Source: Diphasiastrum complanatum
Lineage: Eukaryota > Streptophyta > Lycopodiopsida > Lycopodiales > Lycopodiaceae
Assembly: GCA_029204225.1 (NCBI GenBank)
Contig: CM055096.1
Span: 77,317,236 to 77,381,235 of the forward strand
Direction: 5' to 3'
DNA: 64,000 bases
In this document: piece after piece, positions 10,782 through 22,183 of the stretch
Layout of the letters: every line of letters begins with the position of its first letter
How positions within the stretch are numbered: position 1 is the first letter of the stretch
Made by a program: the position numbers and the translations under genes
The notes under the pieces: model-generated
Database searches by the model: none
Told to the model about the DNA's origin: nothing
What the model saw: only the letters and a program-made list of their open reading frames with translations

Positions 10782-11829
10782 CTAACTTGGCAAATTTAAT
10801 GTACATCTATCTACAATTTCAAGAGCATATTTTAACTTAAAAAATGGATCTTTGGACAATGGCTTGGTTAAGATATCAGCTATGCATTCGGATGATGGTA
10901 CATGATGTAGTTGCACCTCCTTGGATTGTACCTTCTCCCTCACAAAGTGGTGAACTATCTCAATATGCTTTGTTCTAGCATGGAAGATAGGATTTGAAGC
11001 GATTTGTTGAGAAGCTTGATTGTCACAAAATATGTAAGGGATCTCCTCGGCCTCTAGCACATGCAGTTCCATCAAGAGTCTTCTTAGCCATAGGAGTTCT
11101 TTGGTCGTTGAAGGCAATGCCTTGTACTCGGCTTCACAAGAAGATAGTGAGATTGTATCTTGCTTTTTGGAAAGCCAAGATATTACTCCTCCACAAAGAA
11201 ATGTTGCAAATTCACTAATGGATTTCCTATCCATCTTGTCACCTGCAAAATCTGAATCCGAGTAGGCTCTCAAGTGCAAGTTAGATCCTTCATAAAGTGT
11301 GCCAAAAAATCTAGTACTAGAAACATATCTAAGTACTCTCTTGGAACTTTTCCAATGATGAACTAAAGGAGCTTGCATACTTTGACTCAACTTGCTTACA
11401 CAAAAACTTAGGTCAGGTCTAGTGATGGTCAAATAGATTAGAGAGCCTATAAGCTTCCTAAAGAGGGTGATGTCCTCAAAGGATGCTTCATCACCTTCAA
11501 TAGTTGCTTTCACAACATGCTCCATAGGGGTGTCAATCCCCTTACAATCTTTCATACCAAATCTTTCAAGAATGGAAGTAGCATACTTAGATTGACTTAT
11601 GAAAGTACAACGGCTACTTCTAGACACTTCTATCCCAAGTATAAACTTTAGGAAGCCTAGATCTACCATCTTGAACTCACTAGATAAATCAATTTTTACT
11701 TTGCTTATGCCTTCATCATCATTTCCTGTCAAAATGATGTCATCAACATAAAGTACCAAAATGATGATCATTCCTTCATTACATTTGAAATATAAAGAAG
11801 GTTCATAAGCACTTAGTACAAAGCCAAGA
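10782..11829 (-). CDS. Copia element A: reverse transcriptase C-terminal half and RNase H
   Basis: About 350 codons open on the minus strand. It begins inside RT at HLGFVLSAYEPSLYFK and includes the catalytic box ILYVDDIILTGND (as LVLYVDDIILTG), SEFKMVDLGFLKFILGIEV, GMKDCKGIDTPM and FRKLIGSLIYLTITRPDLSF. RNase H follows with AYSDSDFAGDKMDRKSISEF, ISWLSKKQDTISLSSCEAEY, IFCDNQASQQIASNPIFHAR and TKHIEIVHHFVREKV. RT makes cDNA from the element RNA and RNase H degrades the template. The 5' part of RT is at 16,248 onward, separated by element B. About 13 residues preceding HLGF in the open frame come from the LTR of B, not from A. Confidence 0.92.
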
Positions 11830-12703
11830 TGTTGAAAATTCCAGAGTTCACACATGTGGGGAATGTCCACAAGAGTGACTGATCTTGATTAAGCTTTGTG
11901 ATTGACACAGTACCCTGATTCTAGATTGTTCAACAAGATCTAGTTCAGAAGATATGGCTAATTCACAATCTAGCATGCTAATCAATAGATTATGATAGCA
12001 ATGAATCAAAGAATGATTAAAAGTACAAGATTACAATGCATAAGCATTAGCCTCAACATGAGTTAGAGAGAGAGAGAGAGAGCTAGAGAGATAACAAGAA
12101 AAAACAGTTTAGATCCAACCAAGCATGAGATAGCTACAAAACTTTGGTTCTTCATTACTTTGTGAATGAGAATGATATGTACATATATAGGAGAGCCAAA
12201 ATTCATGGTAATCCTTGCATTCAATGCACATCCTACACGTATTCAAGTGCAAACAACTATTAACTTGACACCTAACTGCTAGTATGCATAGGTTGCACCT
12301 AACTTCTACCTACTTTCTCCAAATGGCAATTTCTCAACTAGCCATGTACAAATCTACATGCATGTGTCCACTAGAGTGATTGCATGCTTTGCATGTCACT
12401 ATGGAAACTTAGGACATTATGCATCTATTGTGGCTCGAGTTTCAACAAGGTCATAATTGACCAATTCCATGTGAATCTCTATATGCATGTCAAACTATAC
12501 ATTGTCAACATTATTGCATATCATACTAGACCAACTAGACTTTATGCATGTCACTGTAATTTGATCTACCTAACCCAAACTCGCCCTATTCTACAAGGAT
12601 ATGTGCTCAATTCACATACCTTGGATATGTACAAAATATTTACATGGGTAGGGTCCCCCAAACATTAATAACAGATGATAGATATGTTTTACAGTTTTTA
12701 ACA
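11830..12703 (-). repeat. 3' LTR of element B (874 bp)
   Basis: On the minus strand it begins TGTTAAAAACTG at 12,703 and ends GGAATTTTCAACA at 11,830, the TG...CA termini usual for LTRs. Its last 340 bp are repeated at 15,904-16,247. Minus strand GGAGGAG (12,704-12,710 region) is the adjoining polypurine tract. A (GA)n block lies near 12,066. Confidence 0.85.
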
Positions 12704-12710
12704 CTCCTCC

Positions 12711-13519
12711 TTAAAATATATCTATCTAATGTTGGTGAAGATCCTTTGAGTTTGGATTCTTTGCTTTGCATTTGAAGTGAAGATGAACAAAGAATCCATC
12801 ATAGCAACATGCTTACCAAATCCATGATAAGTTCTCTTTGATAAAAATCTTTTCCAAATGTCTTTGAAAAATATTCCACCAACCAGCTACTATGCCAATG
12901 TATCTCCTGCATGTCTGATGTCGATCCTGGGTATGCAAAGTCCACATGCATGAAGTTGGTTGCAAGAAAAACTAAAAAATCTGAGGCTTCCATGCTTCAT
13001 CATGACCACAAAGATCATAAAGATCAAGATTGTACCATGAGCAATATTCAAGATTAGGCATACTAGCTTTACTAGATATTAACTCTATCCAAAATGGATC
13101 TAATCTTGAAACCATACTTAGATCAAATTAAGGCTAAATACTTTCTTGAGGGTGTGAGTGTCCTCAGTGGATGCTTCACTTAACCTCACAAGAAGTTTAC
13201 AATATGCCTCAATACATGAAAAAACTCCTTTTTTCAAACTATGAGTACTAAACTCATACAAGGCTCTTACTCAATTTAAGAGCATACAAATGATGGTACA
13301 ACATCTTGCTTTCTAGATGTTTTGGAAACATAATCAAGTCACAAAAGACAAAAAGTAATTCCAAACTAAAGACTTCATTCAAAAACAGAATAGTCTTACT
13401 TGATCTTTGAGATAAGCAAATCTCAATTAAGCAAGATACATCATTAATCAAAGAAAAAGAACAATAGGTGAGTAAAACAAAATGAAAACCACCTTTATTT
13501 TTCTTTTCTTTTCCATGAA
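12711..13519 (-). other. Non-coding 3' internal region of element B
   Basis: Between the end of the shortened pol frame and the polypurine tract there is no RT or RNase H motif on either strand; short frames have no domain match. In an autonomous copia element about 2 kb of RT/RNase H would be here. Confidence 0.55.
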
Positions 13520-15133
13520 ATAAGATCAACAAGGACTCGGCCTTGTACAATGATGAAGATCTCCTTGGACATGCATGTTGAGGATACTCCTCCTCAAATC
13601 TTGACCTCATCACAACTTGATTACTTGCCATAGTAATGACTTGTGATGCACAATGAAACACTGTGCTCTCGGCCACTTCCAAGATAGAAAATAGATCTTC
13701 AAAATCAAGAACTTCTCCATGCTCAAACACCTTCGAGATAGAGAGTGTAAAGGCTATGTAGCCTTCCTTGGTGGATAAGCATCCAACCATGATCCACAGA
13801 CTAGGATCACCATCCTTCTTTCTTTCCAACCACATACAAAGCAATAGTCTTCAAGAACACTGAGGTATACAACCTTAGGCTTATAACTGAACAAGACTTC
13901 ATAAAGTGCACTCCTTCCATTAGCTTCATAACTCCATAAAGTTTTGCATGATGGAACATACACATGCACCAAAAAACTTGAAGAGACAAGACACATCCAA
14001 ATGTAACTTGTGGATCCATCAATAGTACATGCAAAGCAAGAAACGCCTTCCTTGCTTACTGATAAATGTTCTATCTTTTTAGAAGACATTAAATATGGAT
14101 CCATAAGTGATTTTGCCATAAAAAAAGCCACTCTCGGCTTGATCTCCTTGACTATAATAGGCATAGACCTGAAGTTGGAAACATACAACTTCTTATGCCA
14201 TAGCTCCTCCTTGGAAACATAAGTCAACAATGCAGCATCACGTAAACTTGAATTTTCATGCACATCTAGCTTGAAAATACCTCCATATTTAAATCCACTT
14301 GCAAGGATCTTATCTTCTTTCTTTATGAAACAACCATTGATATTGAAATCCAGTTCATAACCATCATCTAACAACTTTCCTATACTAATCACACTCTTTG
14401 TGAGATCAGGCACACAGAGAACATTGGAAAGTGTAAAATTCATAGAAGATGTAAGTTTTAAGGAACAAATTTCAACATCTTCAATTGCTAATGCATCACC
14501 AACTACTGTGTATATTGATTTCTTAGGATCTAGAACAGATTCAATAGAAACAAAAGAATCTTTGGAGCAACTCATATGAGTTGTTGCTCCACTATCAATA
14601 TACCATGATACATCATTAAAAGGTAAAGAAGAAAAACTAGACATCAGAAGAGATGCCTCCCCACAACTTGCATGTGAGTCTTCTATGATACAACTGGTTT
14701 GAACTTCTTGTGTCTTCTTCTTGAAGTTAGAAGGATGAGCTGACTCATCTTCTACTCCACCATAGTCTTTGTTCTTTGCTTTTTTCTTGGTGAAGGCACG
14801 AGAATACTGGTTCTTACTCCTCTTTCTTGACGTGATCTCAGCTTCTTGAAGCTTCTTCAGAGTCTCCCAAGTCTCCTTTGCTGAGGTGCATGAACTAATC
14901 TCTCTCAACATCTCATCAGAGATGTTCAATTTGATGATATGTAGAGCAATTCTTGCTCTCTTCTTGAATCTCTGAGCCTCATCAAAAGCTGCAGGTTCAA
15001 CTTCAATTCCAGTTATAATATCCATTACACCATAGAGAATCAACAAGGATTCTATCCTATCCTTCCAAACTGAATAGTTAAAGGTGTATAGTCTTTCACT
15101 AGCTTGAAAGAGACAATCTCCTACAGATGTCAT
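13520..15133 (-). pseudogene. Element B gag-protease-integrase fusion with internal deletions
   Basis: The minus strand from 15,133 to 13,754 is an uninterrupted 459-codon frame. It starts MTSVGDCLFQASERL, then Gag FNYSVWKDRIESLL and IALHIIKLNISDEMLREIS, a jump over the rest of Gag and the zinc knuckle into a lysine-rich linker, and the protease WYIDSGATTHMSC with LTKSVISIGKLLDDGYELDF. The pre-integrase segment ELWHKKLYVSNFRSMP lacks its CxxC partner. Integrase remnants follow (YEVLFSYKPKVVYLSV), and the linker continues in another frame to about 13,520 (PRRSSSLYKAESLL). Deletions have removed the knuckle, the integrase core and RT while the first frame stayed open. Confidence 0.8.
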
Positions 15134-15891
15134 GAATGTGAAGACTCTTGTAATTGGACTGTAATATGTTTGAGCTTGTTCCTATCTGACTTAGAGTTGC
15201 TGCTCTTTTTCACTATAGGTAATTTCAAAAAAAATACTACCTTCCTATGTGAAACACATGCAACTGTATTTGAGACAGATCTCAAATATTCCACAAGACA
15301 AGCTAACTAGATCAGATACACAAAGTGGATTGAGACACTTTGGTTAGTTTGAATCCTACTTTTGGCACATTTGAAATGCAACAAAAGAAAACACTATTGA
15401 CACTCAGAAGACTCAAAGGGTGTTCAATTATTTCAAACTCAGTCTTGATCTTTAGTTTCTTGTGTAGGATGCTCAAAACCATGAATTCAGAACAAAGTAA
15501 AAATTGATTAAAATCAAAATGTTCTCACTCAGATTTTGGACCTATCCTAATCCTCTCTAAGAGCTTATATCTCTTGCTAGACACTTTAGATTGATTTGAT
15601 TTTAATTTCTACGAAAAGTACAGATCATAAGCTTTCCATCAAGCTATAACACTGCTATCTTTGGATCTATCAGCAAGGAAAACAAAGGGACTAAAAATCT
15701 CTGATTTTCACACGTGCGGAATTTCAGAATTCTGTACTACCTCAATTCAAGTCTGAAAATTCAGTTCAGGTCCGATTTGATCCAATTACACTTTAGAGAA
15801 ATGCTAGAAAAGATGAAAAACTGTTTTTTTTGCTTGTTTATCTCTCAATTTCTTGTACTATCAGGGAAATTCGCATGCAAAGCTTAATGAG

Positions 15892-15903
15892 GCTCTGATA
15901 CCA
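15892..15903 (-). promoter_or_regulatory. tRNA-Met primer-binding site, element B
   Basis: Minus strand TGGTATCAGAGC, the exact complement of the plant initiator tRNA-Met 3' end, directly abutting the LTR end TTTTCAACA. Confidence 0.9.
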
Positions 15904-16247
15904 TGTTGAAAATTCCAGAATTCACATGTGTGGAGAATGTCCACAAGAGTGACTGATCTTGATTAAGCTTTGTGATTGGCGCAGTACCCTGATTCTAGAT
16001 TGTTCAACAAGATCTAGTTCAGAAGATATGGCTAATTCACAATCTAGCATGCTAATCAATAGACTATGATAGCAATGAATCAAAGAATGATCAAAAGTAC
16101 AAGATTACAATGCATAAGCATTAGTCTCAACACGAGTTAGAGAGAGAGAGAGAGATCTAGAGAGATAACAAGAAAAAACAGCTTAGATCCAACCAAGCAT
16201 GAGATATCTACAAAACTTTGGTTCTTCATTACTTTGTGAATGAGAAT
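15904..16247 (-). repeat. 5' LTR of element B, truncated
   Basis: The 344 bp aligns with 11,830-12,174 of the 3' LTR with few differences, then stops abruptly at GAATGAGAATG, where element A reverse transcriptase coding begins. About 530 bp of outer LTR is missing. Confidence 0.85.
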
Positions 16248-17750
16248 GGCATTTGTCACATCCATTTGGTAGAGATCCCACTTGAACAAAGTAGCAATAC
16301 AAATGAATAATCTAATAGTTACAGGCTTAGCTACAGGTGCAAATGTTTCTTCATAATCCAATCCTTTAATTTGAAGAAATCCCTTAGCAACAAGCCTAGA
16401 TTTGTACTTATTGATCCATCTTGATTGTACTTTATTCTATAAATTCACTTACATGCAAGTGGTTTCTTCCCTCTTGGAAGATTTACAAGATTCCAAGTAT
16501 GATTTTCTTCTAATGCATCATACTCTACTTGCATTGCATCTCTCCAAACTTTAGATTTATATGCTTCTTCAGAAGATGATGGTTCTTCAAGCAATGTAGC
16601 TAAGAAAGAGTAAGAGGTAGAAGGTGTAGAGTCTTCCTTTTGCTTTCCCTTGTCCACATAGGTGAGCCTTGAGGGCTCGGCCTTGCTTCTTGATGATCTT
16701 CTCGGTCCCTTTTGACTTGGATCCATGTCTCCATCCTCAGGTTTGTCAAGATCCTCCTCGGGTTTGTCAAGATCTTCAATGCACAATGGGTTAGATCCAT
16801 TTGACAAGCTCTTAGCAAATTGTGACTCATCAAAAAGTACATCCTTGCTTACCTTTACTTTCTTGGATATAGGATCATATATCCTATAGCCCTTGCTATT
16901 TTCTCCATAGCCAATAAAGATCTCTTTGAAGGAGGTAGCATCTTCCTTCCTTCTTGTCTCCAAAGGTATGTGAATATAACAAATACATCCAAAGATCTTA
17001 AAATCTTTTACATTGGGTTTCTTATCAAACAAGGCTTGATAAGGTGAGATCCCATCTATAGCACTACTAGGAAGTCTATTACACAAGTAATTAGCACATG
17101 TTATAGCTTCTCCCAGAAATGAGATGGGAAGTGATGCATCAAGTCTTAAAGACTTTGCACACTCACATAGACTCCTATTTTTCCTCTTGGCCATCCCATT
17201 TTGTTGGGGGATGTAGGAACAAGTGTATTGCAATTTAATGCCATTGATCTCACAAAAGTCTTTCATTTTATTGGAGGTGTACTCTCCTCCATTATCACAT
17301 CTTCATGCTTTGATGGAAGTACTAAGTTGTTTCTCTACTAGAGACTTGAACTTAATGAAAGCTTCATAAACAAGACTTTTCTTTGATAGTAACTCAATCC
17401 ATGTGAATCTAGTACAATAATCTATAAAAGTTACATACATCAAGGCACCTCCATTACTTGCATGTGAGAAACTATGTACATCAAAATGTATGAGATCCAA
17501 GGGAGAGAGAGATCTTGATGAAGATCTCTTGTAAGAGAATTTGTGTGACTTTGCAAGGCCACATGCCTCACACATCTTTCCACACTTCTTGAAAGCTCTT
17601 GGTAGGCCGAGAGCTAGTTCCTTGCTTGCCATTGACTCCATAGATTGAAGATTAGGATGGCCTAATCTCTTATGCCAAAGCTCCACTTGAGTTAGCTCCT
17701 CCCTAGCCAAGTTCACACTTTCATTTGCAACATTAGCATCCAAATTGAAA
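16248..17750 (-). pseudogene. Element A: integrase and start of reverse transcriptase
   Basis: Minus strand from 17,743: pre-integrase and zinc-binding region (VELWHKRLGHPNLQSM, KMCEACGLAKSHKF), integrase core (LDLIHFDVHSFSHASNGG, YVTFIDYCTRFTWIELL, RCDNGGEYTSNKM, QQNGMAKRKNRSL), C-terminal part (FKIFGCICYIHIPLETRR, IFIGYGENSKGYRIYDP, KVSKDVLFDES) and the variable linker with a duplicated EDLDKPE. RT begins at VWRDAMQVEYDALEENHTW and MDYEETFAPVAK and ends at QMDVTNA, where the LTR of B starts. Stops occur at about 17,300 and 16,445. The catalytic Glu region reads MAKRKNRS where VAERKNRT is usual, so the active-site Glu is lost. Confidence 0.9.
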
Positions 17751-18995
17751 AGTCTACCTTGTTAATGCCACTAGCTATGCACTTATCATTTTTCAAGATG
17801 GAACAAACTTCATTCTTGAAATGTACATCTAGTCCATTGTCCATCAATTGTCCTACACTAAGCAAGTTTCTTGAAATGGTAGGAACATACAAAACATTAT
17901 CTAGATCTATCCTTTTAGATGTGCCTAAGCAAAGAGGTATAGATCCTATGACATCTATATTGCATGCTTGATCACTAGCAGTGTATATTGACTCCTTAGA
18001 GTCATTACAAGATAGAAGAGTAGACAAATAATGCTTGTTAAAAGACATGTGGGAACTAGCCCCACTATCTATCCACCATGTGTCTTGACTTGAAGTTGGT
18101 GTAGATGCAACCATTAAGGATGTGTTGAATCCATCCTCATCTTCTTCCTCTTGAGCAATTTTCCCTTGATCTCCATTGGCTTGTTGATTCTTCTTCAAGT
18201 AGCATTCTGAAGCATAGTGTCCTTTCTTTCCACAAAAGAAACACTTGAGTTTTGCCTTGTTCTTCACCTTGCCTTTAAAAGTAGATCCTCCATTCTTCAT
18301 CTCGGCCTCCTTGCCTTGATTCTTCTTGAATGGATGTTGCTTCTTCTTGCCTTTAGATGTAAAGTTTGCTTTCTCCTCTCCTCCATTAAGTGACATGCCA
18401 TCCATTCTTGTCTTGAGGTGTAGAAGCCGACTCTCCTCGGCCACAAGAACATTGTGCAACTTTTCAATGGATGGAAAAGTGTCTTGAATGACAATTGATT
18501 GGACTAACTTGGTGAAATCATCACCTAGACCATTCAAGATGATTTGTATTAGCTCTTGATCTTGGATCTTCTCTCCTATTGCACTTAGCTCCTTGTTAGA
18601 AACTTGATCCTAAGGACATACTCTTGTCCACTCTCTCCACTTTCTGTCATGCTTTGGAAAACTTGATTTCTTAGCATGAGGATTCTTGAAGTATTATAAA
18701 ATTCATAGATGCTCTTTAATGAATCCCAAGCCTCTTCGGATGAGGTACAAGAAGACACCTCTTTCAAGAGGTCATTGCATACATTTAACTTTATGCAATG
18801 TAGAGCTAATCTTGCTCTATTCTTGTATTTGGCTTGTTCTTGGGGAGTTTGAGGCTCTTCCTCAACTCCTTGAACTATGTCAAATAGATCATGGATCACT
18901 AGGAGTGATTCCATTCTCACTTTCCAAATGGAATAATTTTGTGGAAGTGAGTCTCTCACTTGATTCCATCAAATATCCACCCATGGATGACATTG
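17713..18995 (-). pseudogene. Element A: gag and protease
   Basis: The minus strand starts with an ATG near 18,990 (MSSMGGYLMESSERLTST), then slips frame to NYSIWKVRMESLLVIHDL. Gag continues with LALHCIKLNVCNDLLKEVS and ILMLRNQVFQSM; a second slip at about 18,585 leads into LIQIILNGLGDDFTKLVQS. The zinc knuckle KCFFCGKKGHYASECY is intact (CX2CX4HX4C, RNA packaging). The protease reads DTWWIDSGASSHMS with intact DSG, then LYVPTISRNLLSVGQLMDNG. At least two frameshifts make it non-functional as it stands. Gag shares family features with elements B, C, G and S. Confidence 0.9.
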
Positions 18996-19430
18996 TAGAA
19001 TAAATGCTCTTCGTAAAATCACAAAGATTTTTGAATTTTAAAAGATATATGAAAGGCCTAAAGCTTATAAGAATTCCTATAGGCTTGTCTCTATCAAACT
19101 AGCACACAAGCTTGAATGATACACAAAGATCTTGCCAAAAATTCCTAGCTTTCACTCTCACAAAAAAAAATCGCTTTACACTTTTCTAGAGATTTCACTT
19201 CAACCAAGGATCTGAACAAATCAGCCTCTAAGATCTGATCTTAGACTCTAAAAAGAAATGCTTCAATGATCCAAAACTCTATTTTGTCATAGGCATTAGC
19301 TAGATTGAATCTAGATCAATACTATGCTTCAAAAAGCACAAAAAATGAACTAGTATTGTGATTTTGGGACCAACAAACACAAAGTAACTTGAATTGAAAG
19401 TTGTTGTACGGTTTCACACGCACTTGGTTA
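18996..19430 (-). other. Remaining 5' leader of element A; no PBS or 5' LTR found
   Basis: Upstream of the A gag start the sequence resembles an untranslated leader, but no TGGTATCAGAGC-like site or LTR terminus appears before gypsy RT homology begins near 19,435. The 5' end of A is therefore missing. Confidence 0.5.
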
Positions 19431-19434
19431 TAGC

Positions 19435-20190
19435 CACTAAACCCATCTAGAAAAGTATAGGCTTCTGCTCTGGCTATTCTCTCCGTGAATGATAAAGGAA
19501 AATGGTCCTTGTTGGTTATGACATCAGCTTCTTGTAGTCCACATAGATTCTAAGTTTCTCATTTTTCTTATGTACTACCATGATAGATCAGTGTGTTCCA
19601 TCTCATAGATGAATCCTACATCTAGAAGCTTCTTTAGTTCTTTTTGGATCAGCTGGGCGTAGTGTGGATTAGATCCATACAGCAGCCTACTAATTGCAGG
19701 TTTTGCACCATCAACCAATGGAATGGTGTGAATCACAACATCTAGCGATACGTCCTTCGGCTTTGGTTATTGCTCACTATCATTGACTCTCTTAATGGCA
19801 TCAGCGTAGATTGCTTGAAAAGATATGTATTTGTCTCTTCACTTCATTTGCTACTGATTCTCTTGGGTAATCATGCCATGAACCATGTTATGACACTATG
19901 GTCTGTGATGCTATCAAGGTCGCATCCACCATGCAATCTCTTGATCCATTCAATAAAATTGTGCAGGGACTCGTTTTTCTTATCCATACAGATTCGTCCA
20001 AGTTGCAGGAATGGATCGGAAAGGAAGTGGGTGATTTTGAATCGTGTGATGAAGTCAGCCTGTAAGATGTTCTAGTCATCTCTTTCATTCTGCTCAAGAT
20101 TGAAGTAGAACCCATCTGTATTTTTCTGTTATTTTCGTTTTTCTCGTTTGTCTTTTGGATTTGCATTTACACCGCTTCACATCCATCTGA
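19435..20190 (-). pseudogene. Ty3/gypsy fragment Q: gag piece joined to start of reverse transcriptase
   Basis: Minus strand, right to left: a Gag piece with FITRFKITHFLSDPFLQLG, KNESLHNFIEWIKRLHG and VITWFMAWLPKR-like spacing (about 20,080-19,850), then directly RT N-terminal motifs VVIHTIPLVDGAKPAISR, ELKKLLDVGFI and an LRICVDY-like block (about 19,740-19,500). Protease is missing between them and several stops interrupt. It is assigned to Ty3/gypsy from the RT entry motif (KKLL-GFI) and the Gag helix pattern. Confidence 0.6.
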
Positions 20191-20339
20191 CTTTTATTTT
20201 GATCCCAATCTAAGGTTCATTATCGCATTAGTCTAATCATCAATTAAATCCATCATCTGATCACCCATACGCTGAAAAGATCTACAAAAATTATTTGAGG
20301 AAAAATAACGAGAAAAAGACTTAAAACATACAGAACAAA

Positions 20340-20720
20340 AATACCAAAAATAGTCTTGTTTTCCGTTCTGTTGTATGCATCTGAGATCTGGTAGGAGATT
20401 ATCCACCCTGGATCTTTCTGAACTCAAGGAATTTGTCAACGTACCAATCGAAATATTACTTGAACCCGTTGACATAGATCCATCCCCATGGACAATCATA
20501 GGTTGTTTGTACCCCACGCAATCCAGAACTTTTCTAAGATCAACCTTCCGAGGTTTGATGACAAGGGGAGATCCGCGATGATTCCTACAAATCTACACCC
20601 AAGCATGTAGAGCCTACGGAAATGACAGCTCGCAAGACCTGTTAAGATATTTCAATCGGTGCCTAACCAACACTACATTGTCAAAAGACCTTAAAAAGTT
20701 AGATTCTCTTTGATGGCGAG
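20340..20720 (+). pseudogene. Ty3/gypsy gag fragment R, opposite strand to Q
   Basis: Plus strand contains MHLRSGRRLSTLDLSELKEF and, across frames, KINLPRFDDKGRS, TQACRAYGNDSSQDLLRYF and LTNTTLSKDLKKLDSL. This is the plant gypsy Gag pattern (LPRFDGKGDP...RAYGND..LLRYFPRCL). Frame changes and stops are frequent. It lies head-to-head with minus fragment Q. Confidence 0.6.
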
Positions 20721-20964
20721 TTATACAGGGCAAGTAATAGGCTTATAACTTATTGAGCTGTCTACTTGTCCTAATTTATGATCAAAAAGATCTATGAAAG
20801 TGACGAGTAATGAGGAGAAGATGGTGAGTTATACTGAGCATGAGTAATAGAGAGATGAGTAATAAGCTTATAACTCTCCGATCTGGTACAAGGTAGATCA
20901 GTATGCCTACTAAGGTCGTCAATTTTGGCTTTGGATCTGAAAATGGAATGGCTTCGATGAGGGG

Positions 20965-21845
20965 TGGGTTGCTTGACATTCTTCTTGGCTCTTTTTAGAA
21001 TTTGGTGTGTGAAGATCCTCTTCTTGGATCTTGCAAAGACTTTGCCAAGTATTGTGGATTTGCAAGAGATTTTGGTGAATGAGGAGTATAGGCTTCAATC
21101 AAGAGGAGGTGGATCTACATCAACATCTTATTATAAAGAGGAGGCTATGTTCATCAAAGGCAAGTTCAAGGGCAAAGGCAAAGGCAAGTGGTCTAAAGGG
21201 CAAGATCAACATGAGACTTCTTCTTTTGGCAAAAAGAAAGATAAGTCTAATTTAAAATACTTTTATTGTGGAATCAAAGGGCATTTTGCTAATGAATGTT
21301 TGAAGAAGCAAAGAGATGAAGGTAGCAAGCAAATCAACTTTACTACTAATGATGAGGATCTAGGTGGTGATGATTCTCTTTTGATGTGTGCTTCAAGTCC
21401 AATATCAAGTGAAGGTGACAAAGATTCATGGTGGATTAATAGTGGAGCTAGTTCACACATGACTAGTCACAAGGAGTTCTTTACTTCTTTGGTCACTTAT
21501 GATGGAGCCAAGAAAGCAATTCACATGGCCAATGGTGGTGAGTGTGTGATTGAAGGTATTGGTTCAATTCCTATTTGTCTCTCTACTAATAGGAAAGCAA
21601 GACTTGATGGTGTTCTTTACATTCCTTCACTTTCAAAGATTTTGCTAAGTGTTAGTCAAATGATAGAGAACGGATACATGGTAAAGTTTGGTGGGGATGC
21701 TTGTTTCATTACAAAGGAAGAAATCTTGGTTGCTAGGGGCAATAGACAAGGTAGACTTTTCAAGCTTGATGCTTTTGTTATGGTTAATAAAAAAGCATGG
21801 AATGGAAAAGGAGATTGGTCTCAACTTTCTAAAGTTACCTTTTAG
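20965..21845 (+). pseudogene. Copia gag-protease fragment G
   Basis: A single plus frame of nearly 300 codons encodes the end of Gag (LPSIVDLQEILVNEEYRLQS), a basic GKFKGKGKGKWSKG linker, the knuckle KYFYCGIKGHFANECLKK (intact CX2CX4HX4C) and a protease with DSWWINSGASSHMTSHKEF, where the catalytic Asp of DSG is Asn. It continues through IGSIPICLSTNRKARLDGVL, SVSQMIENGYMVKFGGDACF and RLFKLDAF. The Gag N-terminus is missing and the frame ends at 21,845 in non-matching sequence. The D-to-N change alone would abolish protease activity. Nearest relative here is element C. Confidence 0.85.
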
Positions 21846-22171
21846 CATCAATAAGATTGGTGGATCTTATGCAAAGTCTTAAAAGCTTCCTTATGCTAGA
21901 TCTAGGTTGAGATCTGATAGTTAAAATAGCAATGATCGACTTATACAGTGCTTTCTTATTTCGACGGCACCACATGTGCTTAGTTCTAGAATTATCGGTC
22001 CGTCTTTCTTTTACGAGCCCTTTGAGTGCTTTTTGAGCAACTTTATCTTTGTACTTACTTATCAGTTGAATATACAGTTTTAGGTGAGCTATTCGGTTGT
22101 CTTGTCTTGTTGCACTTGAGGTTGTGTTATGGTGATTGATTCGGTTGGGTGTTTAAATTGTTTTCTTAACT
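21846..22171 (+). repeat. Probable 5' LTR of copia element E (left edge unresolved)
   Basis: This precedes a perfect PBS and has the expected LTR position. It ends TTTTCTTAAC just before T-TGGTATCAGAGC. No second LTR copy is present, so the left terminus cannot be placed and part of this span may belong to fragment G. Confidence 0.45.
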
Positions 22172-22183
22172 TGGTATCAGAGC
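22172..22183 (+). promoter_or_regulatory. tRNA-Met primer-binding site, element E
   Basis: TGGTATCAGAGC followed by CCTTGGTGG; a perfect match to the initiator tRNA-Met complement, upstream of a plus-strand copia gag. Confidence 0.88.

Larger units (their letters stand above)
11830..16247 (-). mobile_element. Copia element B, internally deleted, nested in element A
   Basis: The element runs on the minus strand from a truncated 5' LTR (15,904-16,247) through PBS, a shortened gag-protease-integrase region and a PPT to a full 3' LTR (11,830-12,703). The LTRs align closely, for example in CTTGATTAAGCTTTGTGATT and the (GA)n block. Element A reverse transcriptase flanks it on both sides. It lacks RT and RNase H entirely, so it could move only with enzymes from another copy. 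The 5' LTR has lost roughly 530 bp of its outer half, together with about 70 codons of A at the junction. Confidence 0.88.

Noticed and set aside
13754-15133. Long open frame of element B as a host gene
   Set aside because: It contains copia Gag helices, a DSGATTHM protease and pre-integrase pieces between matching LTRs.
15892-15903. TGGTATCAGAGC-type sites as parts of tRNA genes
   Set aside because: They match only the 3' end of initiator tRNA-Met, lie at LTR borders and have no cloverleaf around them; they are primer-binding sites.
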